A stretch of DNA of 7,116 bases, taken from Pseudomonadota bacterium (GTDB taxonomy: Bacteria; Pseudomonadota; Alphaproteobacteria; Rhodospirillales; Casp-alpha2). Position numbers and translations under genes: made by a program. Numbering within the stretch: position 1 is the first letter of the stretch; each line of letters opens with the position of its first letter. Below are positions 1 to 6,014 of this stretch, piece by piece. Where the stretch lies: positions 1 through 7,116 of the forward strand of contig JAQBZY010000065.1 in NCBI GenBank assembly GCA_027620395.1. Direction: 5' to 3'. A model generated the notes under the pieces. The model was given only the letters and a program-made list of their open reading frames with translations. It was not told the DNA's origin and made no database searches.

Positions 1-1
1 C

Positions 2-832
2 ACGACCAAATTCGATATCGTCTTCATCGCGACCAAGTCCTACGATACCGATTGGGCGGCCCGGACCATGCAGCCCTATCTAGCCCCGGATGGTTTTGTC
101 GTATCATTGCAAAACGGCATCAACGAGCCGGCGATTTCGGACATCGTCGGCGCGGCGTGCACTGTCGGCTGCATCGCTTCGATGATTTCGGTCGAGTTGA
201 TGTCGCCCGGCCTCATACAACGGAACGTCAAACTCGGTGGCGCCGACCATACGGTATTTCGGGCCGGCGAGCAGGATGGCAGCGCTTCGCCCCGCATCGC
301 CGCCGTTGCCGAGATGCTTTCGAGCGTCGATAGCGCCAAGGTGACCGGCGAATTGATGGTCGAGCGCTGGTCCAAGCTCGCGGTCAATTGCATGCGCAAT
401 CCCTTGGGCGCCGCCACCGGACGCGGGACCAATGCCAACGATTCGGATCCCGATACCCGGCGCCTGGCGATCCGCCTGGCCGCCGAAGCGGCCGCCGTCG
501 GCATCGCCGAGGTAGGCCGGCTGGAGAAAATTTCCGGCATCGCGCCTGAACAGTTGCTGGCCGCCGGCAAGGGCGACGCCCAGGCCATGCAAGCGGCCGA
601 GCAAATCCTGGTCGAGGCCATGGCCCGGCGCTCCGACAACCAACGCCCGTCGATGGCCCAGGATGTCGCCAAGGGCCGTCCGACCGAGATCGACTATATC
701 AACGGTCTGGTCGTCGAGCGGGCGCGGAAGCGCGGCATCCAAGTGCCAGCCAATGACGGCATCGTCCGGGTCATCAAGATGATCGAAGCCGGCGCCGTCG
801 ATCCGTGCCCGGCCGCTGTCGCCGGGCTTTAG
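2..832 (+). CDS. Ketopantoate reductase (ApbA/PanE) family protein, 5' end cut off by the window
   Basis: The frame is open from base 2 and ends with TAG at 830-832, giving 276 visible residues. The family reduces 2-dehydropantoate to pantoate with NADPH, but many paralogs act on other 2-oxo acids. The visible part starts in the Rossmann domain (FDIVFIATKSYDT, then FVVSLQNGIN, the family's 'NG' segment). About 65-70 N-terminal residues, including the expected GxGxxG nucleotide-binding loop, lie outside the window. The C-terminal helical domain shows SKLAVNCMRNPLGAATG, carrying the conserved Lys and Asn, and further on QRPSMAQDVAKGRPTEIDY, the classic ApbA_C signature with the active-site Ser and Glu. 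Family membership is clear; the substrate is not. It converges on a TauE/SafE gene 38 bp downstream. Pantothenate synthesis is one reading; reduction of another 2-oxo acid is equally possible. Confidence 0.9.
   Translation, partial: TTKFDIVFIATKSYDTDWAARTMQPYLAPDGFVVSLQNGINEPAISDIVGAACTVGCIASMISVELMSPGLIQRNVKLGGADHTVFRAGEQDGSASPRIAAVAEMLSSVDSAKVTGELMVERWSKLAVNCMRNPLGAATGRGTNANDSDPDTRRLAIRLAAEAAAVGIAEVGRLEKISGIAPEQLLAAGKGDAQAMQAAEQILVEAMARRSDNQRPSMAQDVAKGRPTEIDYINGLVVERARKRGIQVPANDGIVRVIKMIEAGAVDPCPAAVAGL
807..830 (+). terminator. Possible weak terminator hairpin overlapping the end of the ketopantoate-reductase-family gene
   Basis: GCCCGGC at 807-813 pairs perfectly with GCCGGGC at 821-827 around a 7-nt loop, and TTT follows at 828-830. 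The stem sits inside the last codons, so coding constraint could also explain it, and the T-run is short. It is the only terminator-like structure before the convergent gene. Confidence 0.35.
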
Positions 833-841
833 TCAGTCATC

Positions 842-854
842 CGTCTCGAAGGAT
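842..854 (-). repeat. Fragment of the palindromic repeat found at the right end of the window
   Basis: The 13 bases CGTCTCGAAGGAT are the exact reverse complement of ATCCTTCGAGACG at 7085-7097, the conserved left flank of a repeat unit there. Only this flank is present; the hairpin and the CCTCAGCATGAGG part are missing. It lies in the 38-bp gap between two convergent genes, a usual place for such elements. Confidence 0.5.
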
Positions 855-870
855 CAGGTTCGAACATTAT

Positions 871-1644
871 TTACCCGAGCAGCTTGCCGGCGCCGACATA
901 AAGCAGTCTGAGCGCCAACACCGTCAGCACCGCCTTGAGGCCGATCCGGAATACTTTCTCCGGCAGCCTGTTCAGCATCAGCTTGCCGCAATAGGTGCCG
1001 GCGAAACCGAGCGCCAGCAGACCGACCAGCAGCGGCAGGTAAGACCCGTACGAGAACCCGAGAAGCCCGAATGCGACCAGCTTGAGGCCGTGCTGGATCG
1101 TCATCAGCGTCGCATGGGTGGCGACGAATTGGTTACGTTCCTTGCAGGCCGCCGCGGCAAATGGCCCCACCAATGGACCGGTGGCGCCGACGAACATGGT
1201 CACCAAGGCGCCGATGACGCCGACACCAAAGAAGGTTTTCTGGCCGGGATCGCTGGCCTTGAACTTCGGCGCCCAGGTGGCATAGAGCACGAACAGCGCC
1301 AAGACCACTTGCAGCACTGCCGTCGGCAGCGACACCACAAGCTGCGCACCGATGGCGGCGCCGATGATGGTGCCGACGAAGAACGCCGGCACGATGGAGG
1401 TAAGGATATGTCTATAGGATAGGACCGCGCGGCCGAGGTTCGATCCCATCTGCACCGTGCCATGCACCGGGATCAGCACCGTCGGCGGCAGGAACGAGGC
1501 CATGGTCGCCAGCACCAAAACCCCGCCACCGAGCCCGAGCGAACCGGCGATGAAACTGCCCAGGAAAGAGACACCGCAAAGCACGGCGAAACCGAAAAGA
1601 TCGAGGCTGGTGCCGCCGATCAAAAACTCGATGACAGTATCCAA
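871..1644 (-). CDS. TauE/SafE-family membrane protein, putative sulfite/anion exporter
   Basis: A 257-residue, strongly hydrophobic protein with about seven or eight membrane segments (roughly residues 16-34, 40-60, 80-98, 106-124, 138-164, 184-198, 202-220, 232-252). The first half carries the glycine-rich family motif GSLGLGGGVLVLATM (residues 35-49); the second half has the matching GATGPLVGPFAAAA (153-166), reflecting the internal duplication of TauE/SafE proteins. The start is TTG at 1644, because GGGGA lies 6 nt upstream and no ATG or GTG occurs in frame nearby. Family members are proposed to move sulfite, sulfoacetate or other small anions out across the inner membrane. Export of sulfite released by Xsc is inferred from the neighbourhood only. 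It is divergent from a second TauE/SafE gene and convergent with the ketopantoate-reductase-family gene. Confidence 0.88.
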   Translation of the reverse strand: MDTVIEFLIGGTSLDLFGFAVLCGVSFLGSFIAGSLGLGGGVLVLATMASFLPPTVLIPVHGTVQMGSNLGRAVLSYRHILTSIVPAFFVGTIIGAAIGAQLVVSLPTAVLQVVLALFVLYATWAPKFKASDPGQKTFFGVGVIGALVTMFVGATGPLVGPFAAAACKERNQFVATHATLMTIQHGLKLVAFGLLGFSYGSYLPLLVGLLALGFAGTYCGKLMLNRLPEKVFRIGLKAVLTVLALRLLYVGAGKLLG

Positions 1645-1812
1645 GGATATTCCCCGCGTCGCGATGCGCGTCCGGCGCCAAACCCGAGTTCCATATCAGG
1701 CCGGGCGGTCCTTGGCACGCGGTGAATACGGGGAGTGCCGGCAGCTGACTTGCCGCACGCGGTTGGGCGGGTTATCGGTGGCGCTGCAACAACTAATCCA
1801 AAGCCCCCGCCC
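1645..1812. promoter_or_regulatory. Divergent control region between the two TauE/SafE genes
   Basis: This stretch of about 170 bp separates two outward-facing start codons and must hold both promoters. No convincing -35/-10 pair is visible. The best plus-strand candidate is TTGCCG (1750-1755), 17 bp, then TATCGG, which is weak. A small inverted repeat CGGCA/TGCCG with a 7-nt loop lies at 1739-1755. If the second gene really began at GTG 1735, the gap would shrink to 90 bp. Confidence 0.4.
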
Positions 1813-2592
1813 GTGTTCGAAAGCGCCATTTCAGACCCCTGGTTCTACGCCGTCGCCGTGCCGGCGGTGCTGATCGCCGGCATTTCCAAGGGCGGCTTCG
1901 GGGCCGGCTTGGGCGTCTTGGGTGTGCCATTGATGGCACTTATTGTCTCGCCGGTGCAGGCCGCCGCCGTCATGCTACCGATCCTGTGCGTCATGGACCT
2001 AGTCGGGATCTGGGCCTACTGGCAAAAATGGGATCTCCGAATTCTATTGTTGTTGGCGCTGGCCGGCGCTGTCGGCATCGGCATCGGCACGCTGAGCTTT
2101 CACATCATGACCACTTGGATGATCCGGCTTCTGGTCGGCATCATTGCGCTTGGGTTCGCCGCCGATTTCTGGATCAAGCGGTGGCGCGGAAAGACTGACG
2201 CACCGGCGAGGCCGCATCGGCTGTCCGGCGCTTTCTGGGGCGCGGTCTCGGGCTTCACCAGTTTCACGGCGCACGCCGGTGGGCCGCCGGCGAACGTCTA
2301 TCTGCTCCGGGCCGGGCTTTCCAAAACCGCCTACCAGGCGACGACGGTGGCATTCTTCACGCTGATCAACGACGTGAAGCTCGTGCCCTACTTTGGGCTC
2401 GGATTGTTTTCTGTCGAGAACCTGATGACATCCGTGATTCTGCTCCCTCTCGCCGTCGTCGCCATGCGCTCGGGCGTTTGGCTGCACCACCGCGTTCCGC
2501 AGGAATTGTTTTTCCGGGCCTGCTACGCATTTCTGATATTGACCGGCGGCAAGTTGATCTACGATGGTTTGGCGGGAGCCGGCATGCTTTGA
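1813..2592 (+). CDS. Second TauE/SafE-family membrane protein, putative sulfite/anion exporter
   Basis: A 259-residue polytopic membrane protein from GTG 1813. The first repeat motif is KGGFGAGLGVLGVPL (residues 26-40) and the second is SGFTSFTAHAGGPPANVYLL (146-165), both characteristic of TauE/SafE proteins (DUF81). Hydrophobic spans alternate with short basic loops such as KRWRGK (122-127). The frame is open from GTG 1735, which would add 26 non-hydrophobic residues. I prefer 1813 because family proteins begin close to the first membrane span, but neither start has a well-placed Shine-Dalgarno sequence. It differs clearly in sequence from the first exporter, so the pair is not a recent duplication. 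The GNAT gene follows 11 nt later, suggesting one transcript. A role in sulfite efflux is inferred from xsc nearby. Confidence 0.88.
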   Translation: MFESAISDPWFYAVAVPAVLIAGISKGGFGAGLGVLGVPLMALIVSPVQAAAVMLPILCVMDLVGIWAYWQKWDLRILLLLALAGAVGIGIGTLSFHIMTTWMIRLLVGIIALGFAADFWIKRWRGKTDAPARPHRLSGAFWGAVSGFTSFTAHAGGPPANVYLLRAGLSKTAYQATTVAFFTLINDVKLVPYFGLGLFSVENLMTSVILLPLAVVAMRSGVWLHHRVPQELFFRACYAFLILTGGKLIYDGLAGAGML

Positions 2593-2603
2593 ACGGAAGC
2601 CAT

Positions 2604-3131
2604 ATGAACATCCGGAAGCTGAGCGGAAAGCTTGACGCTAATACCAAGCTCGGCATCGCCGCCGTCTTGAAGGATTGCGTCGACGGTGGCGCGTCGGTCA
2701 GCTTCATGCACCCGTTCCCGGTCGACGAATCGCTGGCGTTCTGGAATTCGATCGAGGCCGAGTCGATGGCCGGCGATGCCATTCTGTTCGTCGCCGAGGA
2801 CGATCAGGGCGCCCTCGGGACTGTGTTGTTGCATCTGGTCAGAAAACCGAACCAACCGCACCGCGCCGAAATCGCCAAGATGCTCGTGCACCGCCGGGCC
2901 AGGCGGCAGGGCGTGGCAGCGGCGCTGTTGGCGGCGGCGGAAGCGGAGGCGGCCAGTCTCGGCCGCTGGCTTCTGGTCTTGGATACCGTCCGCGACAGCG
3001 ACGCCTATCGGCTCTATTCCAAGCTCGGCTGGCAGGAGTCCGGCATCATTCCCGATTACGCCCTGATGCCGGACGGGTCGCTTTGCGACACCGTCGTCTT
3101 CTGGAAGCGCCTTCGACCGAGCGAGGCCTAA
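2604..3131 (+). CDS. GNAT-family N-acetyltransferase
   Basis: A 175-residue protein. The start is ATG 2604, with GGAA 5 nt upstream. The GNAT core is visible: a beta strand with ILFVAEDDQGALGTVLLHLV (about 60-79), then motif A with the acetyl-CoA pyrophosphate loop R-R-Q-G-V-A (residues 100-105, matching Q/R-x-x-G-x-G/A), a long alanine-rich helix, and motif B with LYSKLGW (137-143), where Tyr138 is the usual general-acid position. It would transfer an acetyl group from acetyl-CoA to an amine; the substrate cannot be read from the sequence. It starts 11 nt after the TauE/SafE stop, so the two are probably co-transcribed. Its TAA stop overlaps the stop of the opposing hydrolase gene. A direct role in sulfonate metabolism is unproven. 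Confidence 0.87.
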   Translation: MNIRKLSGKLDANTKLGIAAVLKDCVDGGASVSFMHPFPVDESLAFWNSIEAESMAGDAILFVAEDDQGALGTVLLHLVRKPNQPHRAEIAKMLVHRRARRQGVAAALLAAAEAEAASLGRWLLVLDTVRDSDAYRLYSKLGWQESGIIPDYALMPDGSLCDTVVFWKRLRPSEA

Positions 3132-3736
3132 ACGATCTCCGCTGGGCTGCGGGCGATGATGGCGAAGCGGTCCGAAAGCTCGGCCAGCGCGACATCGTGA
3201 ACGAGGCTGGCGGCAATCGCACCGCCCTTACCGTCCGGCAGGTCGCGGGTCGCACAGGCGGCGGCATCAATGGTCACCCGATAGCCGTGATCGAGGGCGG
3301 CTCGGGCCGTCGAACTGATGCACATGTGCGTCATGAAGCCGGCCAGGATCAAGTTCTTGCGGCCGATTTTACCAAGTTCGGCGTGCAAGTCCGTGCCGGC
3401 GAATGAATTCGGCAACCCCTTTTCGATCACCGCCTCGCCATCGACCGGCGCCACCGCGTCAACGATGGCGCCGCGCGCCGCATCGCGGTCGAAGGGCCCT
3501 CCGGCTTTGCCCTTGTGAGCGATATGAAAGATCGGTGTCTTGGCGGCCCTCGCCTTCTCTAACAATGCCCGCGCCTGCTCGACAGCGTTGGCGGCATCCG
3601 GCAGCGCCAGTGGACCGCTCAGGTATTCATTTTGAATGTCGATCAGCACCAACGCCGATTCAGCTAACCGGCCCGGCGTCAGATCAGCGCCGGCGAGTTG
3701 CAGTAAGGTCTTGGGATCCTTCTGGGGCTCGGTCAT
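3128..3736 (-). CDS. Isochorismatase-family (cysteine) hydrolase
   Basis: A 202-residue alpha/beta hydrolase of the isochorismatase/nicotinamidase superfamily. The Asp-Lys-Cys triad is readable: Asp33 in ALVLIDIQNEYL, Lys106 in EKGLPNSFAGTDL, and Cys139 in MTHMCISSTARAA. The cysteine makes amide hydrolysis (nicotinamidase, N-carbamoylsarcosine amidase or similar) more likely than true isochorismate cleavage. ATG 3736 is preceded by GGGAG 8 nt upstream, a good ribosome binding site. The gene is divergent from xsc and shares its 419-bp upstream region, so common control is plausible. Its TAG overlaps the TAA of the GNAT gene by sharing bases 3128-3131. The substrate is unknown. Confidence 0.88.
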   Translation of the reverse strand: MTEPQKDPKTLLQLAGADLTPGRLAESALVLIDIQNEYLSGPLALPDAANAVEQARALLEKARAAKTPIFHIAHKGKAGGPFDRDAARGAIVDAVAPVDGEAVIEKGLPNSFAGTDLHAELGKIGRKNLILAGFMTHMCISSTARAALDHGYRVTIDAAACATRDLPDGKGGAIAASLVHDVALAELSDRFAIIARSPAEIV

Positions 3737-3837
3737 AAATTAATCTCCCGGTCTGGATATATACAAATGTCGCCAACTTGCCCGGCGATGGCGGTGGATG
3801 CACGCTTCAAGATCGCATGGGCGCATGCATTTTTTGC

Positions 3838-3858
3838 GGGGCTTGCGACGCAAACCCC
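3838..3858. promoter_or_regulatory. 21-bp near-palindrome, candidate operator
   Basis: TTGCG, a central A, and CGCAA form a perfect 11-bp dyad at 3843-3853. After one mismatched pair it is flanked by GGGG and CCCC, so 18 of the 20 paired positions match. The geometry suits a dimeric repressor. No regulator gene is in the window to assign it to. Confidence 0.35.
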
Positions 3859-3883
3859 AGTTGGCCCCACGGAAATGCCAAAT

Positions 3884-3893
3884 CTGGACCTAA
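3884..3893 (+). promoter_or_regulatory. TauR-like binding half-site CTGGACCTAA
   Basis: The sequence exactly fits CTGGACYTAA, which I recall as the direct-repeat element bound by the MocR-type activator TauR in Rhodobacter. TauR activates taurine-use genes, and this copy lies in the upstream region of xsc. TauR sites come as two direct repeats. Here only CCTAA recurs, 24 bp downstream (3913-3917), without the CTGG half, so the site is incomplete. It is also 272 bp from the xsc start. Confidence 0.4.
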
Positions 3894-3984
3894 GGAAGCG
3901 CCTCTCGATACCCCTAAATGGGCCCTGGGTCTGGTTTTCCGAGCCGGATGATCTTGACCGGGGATAAAAATTCTGGCACACATA

Positions 3985-4012
3985 GTCTCAATTTACGGGA
4001 CAAATTGTCTCA
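3985..4012. repeat. GTCTCA direct repeat (22-bp spacing) with nested inverted repeats
   Basis: GTCTCA occurs at 3985-3990 and 4007-4012, two helical turns apart. Between them CAATTT (3989-3994) pairs with AAATTG (4002-4007), and GACAA-A-TTGTC (3999-4009) is an 11-bp palindrome. This could be an operator ahead of xsc or the degraded end of an insertion sequence. Confidence 0.4.
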
Positions 4013-4155
4013 TTAATCTGAATTATAGCCTTGCCTCCGAACCGGAAAGCGTTGCTACGCACGACGCGCGGTATCGCCGGCACGGTTTCGCAAATATCAT
4101 GGACGCCGCCCCAGGCTATCGACAACGGGCGACCTAGGGAGAGGAAACTCAAGAC

Positions 4156-5934
4156 ATGACCAAGATGACAACTGAAGAAGCCTTCGTGAAGGTCCTGCAA
4201 ATGCACGGGATCGAGCACGCGTTCGGAATCATCGGCTCGGCCTTCATGCCGATCTCGGATTTGTTTCCGCGGGCCGGCATCAAGTTCTGGGACGTGGCGC
4301 ACGAAACCAACGGCGGGCTGATTTGCGACGGCTACACCCGGGCATCGGGCAAGATGGCCATGGCCATTGCCCAGAACGGTCCCGGCGTCACCGGCTTCGT
4401 GACCGCCATCAAGACCGCCTACTGGAACCACACACCGATGCTTCTGGTGACGCCGCAGGCGGCCAACAAAACCATCGGCCAGGGTGGCTTCCAGGAAGTC
4501 AACCAGATGCCGATGTTTGCCGAAATGGTTTGTTACCAGGAAGAAGTCCGCGACGCGTCGCGCATCGCCGAAGTTCTGAACCGGGTGATCGAGAAGTCGT
4601 GGCGCGGCTCGGCGCCGGCGCAGATCAACATTCCGCGCGACTACTGGACCCAGGTTATCGACATCGACCTGCCGCAGATCGTCCGTTTCGAACGTCCGGC
4701 CGGCGGCAAGAAGGCCATCGCCGAGGCGGCAAAACTTTTGTCGGAAGCCAAATTCCCAGTGATCCTGAATGGCGCCGGCGTCGTCATCGGCGACGCCATC
4801 GAGGCTTCCAAGGCGTTGGCCGAGCGCTTGGATGCGCCGGTCTGCTGCGGCTATCAACATAACGACGCTTTTCCGGGCTCGCACCCGCTGTCGGTCGGGC
4901 CGCTCGGCTACAATGGTTCCAAGGCGGCGATGGAATTGATTTCCAAGGCCGACGTCGTGTTGGGCCTCGGCACCCGCTTGAATCCGTTTTCGACGCTGCC
5001 GGGCTACGGCATCGATTACTGGCCGAAGAACGCCAAGATCATCCAGGTCGACATCAACGCCGACCGCATCGGCCTGACCAAACGGGTCAGCGTCGGCATT
5101 CAGGGCGACGCCAAGCAGGTCGCCGAACAAATACTGGCGCTACTGTCGGCTAAGGCCGGTGACGCCGGCCGCGCCGAGCGGAAGGCCTTGATCCATCAGT
5201 CGAAGTCGGCGTGGCTGCAGGCACTTTCCAGCATGGACCACGAGGACGACGATCCGGGCACCACCTGGAACGCGCGCGCCCGCAAGAAAGATCCGGATTA
5301 CATGTCGCCGCGGCAAGCGTGGCGCGCCATCCAAGCGGGCCTTCCGAAGGACGCCATCATCTCGTCGGACATCGGCAACAACTGCGCCATCGGCAACGCC
5401 TATCCGACCTTCGAGGAAGGCCGCAAGTATCTGGCGCCGGGCCTGTTCGGTCCCTGCGGCTACGGCTTCCCGTCGATCATCGGCGCCAAGATCGCCAAAC
5501 CGGACGTGCCTTGCATCGGTTTCGCCGGCGACGGCGCCTTCGGCATTTCGATGAACGAAATGTCGTCGATCGGCCGCGAAAATTGGCCGGGCATCACCAT
5601 GGTGATTTTCCGGAACTATCAATGGGGCGCGGAAAAGCGCAACACCACGCTCTGGTACGAAGACAATTTCGTCGGCACCGAACTCGACCCCGGCCTGAGC
5701 TACGCCAAGGTCGCCGAAGGCTGCGGGCTCAAGGGCGTGCAGGTGAAGACGCAGGCCGAGCTGACCAAGGCGCTGAAGGCGTCCTGCGAGGCGCAGAAAA
5801 AGGGCGTCACCACCTTCATCGAAGTGCTGCTCAACCAGGAACTGGGCGAGCCGTTCCGCCGCGATGCCATGAAAAAGCCGGTCGCGGTCGCCGGCATCGA
5901 TCCGAAGGATTTCCGTCCGCAGCAGCCGATGTGA
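4156..5934 (+). CDS. xsc: Sulfoacetaldehyde acetyltransferase (EC 2.3.3.15)
   Basis: A 592-residue thiamine-diphosphate enzyme that cleaves sulfoacetaldehyde with phosphate into acetyl phosphate and sulfite in the cytoplasm. This is the shared end step for taurine, isethionate and other C2 sulfonates. The N-terminus (MTTEEAFVKVLQMHGIEHAF) and AYWNHTPMLLVTPQAANKTI are hallmark Xsc sequences. The ThDP-activating glutamate is Glu50 in AHETNGG. The Mg-ThDP motif begins GDGAFG (458-463) and closes at Asn487 (FRNYQWG), the expected spacing. Length fits known Xsc proteins (about 590). ATG 4156 follows GGGAGAGGAAA; a second in-frame ATG at 4165 would give a protein beginning MTTEEAF. A strong terminator lies 34 bp after the TGA stop. 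General acetolactate synthase is excluded by these family-specific blocks. No frameshift or lesion is seen. Confidence 0.97.
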   Translation: MTKMTTEEAFVKVLQMHGIEHAFGIIGSAFMPISDLFPRAGIKFWDVAHETNGGLICDGYTRASGKMAMAIAQNGPGVTGFVTAIKTAYWNHTPMLLVTPQAANKTIGQGGFQEVNQMPMFAEMVCYQEEVRDASRIAEVLNRVIEKSWRGSAPAQINIPRDYWTQVIDIDLPQIVRFERPAGGKKAIAEAAKLLSEAKFPVILNGAGVVIGDAIEASKALAERLDAPVCCGYQHNDAFPGSHPLSVGPLGYNGSKAAMELISKADVVLGLGTRLNPFSTLPGYGIDYWPKNAKIIQVDINADRIGLTKRVSVGIQGDAKQVAEQILALLSAKAGDAGRAERKALIHQSKSAWLQALSSMDHEDDDPGTTWNARARKKDPDYMSPRQAWRAIQAGLPKDAIISSDIGNNCAIGNAYPTFEEGRKYLAPGLFGPCGYGFPSIIGAKIAKPDVPCIGFAGDGAFGISMNEMSSIGRENWPGITMVIFRNYQWGAEKRNTTLWYEDNFVGTELDPGLSYAKVAEGCGLKGVQVKTQAELTKALKASCEAQKKGVTTFIEVLLNQELGEPFRRDAMKKPVAVAGIDPKDFRPQQPM

Positions 5935-5968
5935 TGCTCGGAACGAATGGTCTACGGCAACCTAACCA

Positions 5969-6000
5969 GGGCCGGCGCGTGCGCCGGCCCGCTTTTCTTG
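5969..6000 (+). terminator. Rho-independent terminator between xsc and pta
   Basis: GGGCCGGCGC (5969-5978) pairs perfectly with GCGCCGGCCC (5981-5990); the 2-nt centre means the effective loop is about 4 nt. It is followed by GCTTTTCTTGTTT. The 10-bp all-G/C stem plus T-rich tail is the strongest terminator in the window. It lies between two genes of one pathway, so it would reduce or end transcription before pta. Confidence 0.82.
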
Positions 6001-6014
6001 TTTAATATGCATCC

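Larger units (their letters stand above)
3737..4155. promoter_or_regulatory. 419-bp divergent intergenic region between the hydrolase gene and xsc
   Basis: No credible gene is present, and base composition is more mixed and locally AT-rich compared with the genes. It contains the hydrolase ribosome binding site (GGGAG, minus strand, 3745-3749), an extended -10-like TGTATATA on the minus strand near 3757-3764, a 21-bp near-palindrome (3838-3858), a TauR-like half-site (3884-3893), a GTCTCA direct repeat plus nested inverted repeats (3985-4012), and the xsc leader with a purine-rich GGGAGAGGAAA ending 8 nt before ATG 4156. I cannot fix a sigma-70 promoter for xsc with confidence. Confidence 0.6.

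Noticed and set aside
805..1422. 205-codon plus-strand frame opposite the first TauE/SafE gene
   Set aside because: Its Gln/Arg/Asp-rich sequence is the complement of membrane-protein codons; the minus-strand protein has proper family motifs.
1735..1812. Longer N-terminus of the second TauE/SafE gene from GTG 1735
   Set aside because: The extra 26 residues are not membrane-like, the GGGGA touches the GTG with no spacing, and family proteins begin near the first membrane span. It remains possible.
3815..3835. Terminator-like hairpin GCATG-GGCG-CATGC followed by six T's
   Set aside because: The stem is only 5 bp and no gene on the plus strand ends nearby. A leader attenuator of xsc cannot be excluded, but nothing supports it.
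4005..4029. TTGTCT and TATAGC as an xsc promoter
   Set aside because: The spacing is only 13 bp and both boxes are poor, so I do not call it a sigma-70 promoter.
3988..5130. 380-codon minus-strand open frame across the xsc upstream region and first half of xsc
   Set aside because: It is antisense to the well-supported xsc gene, is rich in Asp, Arg, Gly and His as expected from reading GC-rich codons backwards, and contains no recognisable domain.
5211..6005. 264-codon plus-strand frame over the end of xsc
   Set aside because: It is an out-of-frame shadow of xsc, with Arg/Gly/His-rich composition, and it runs through the terminator.
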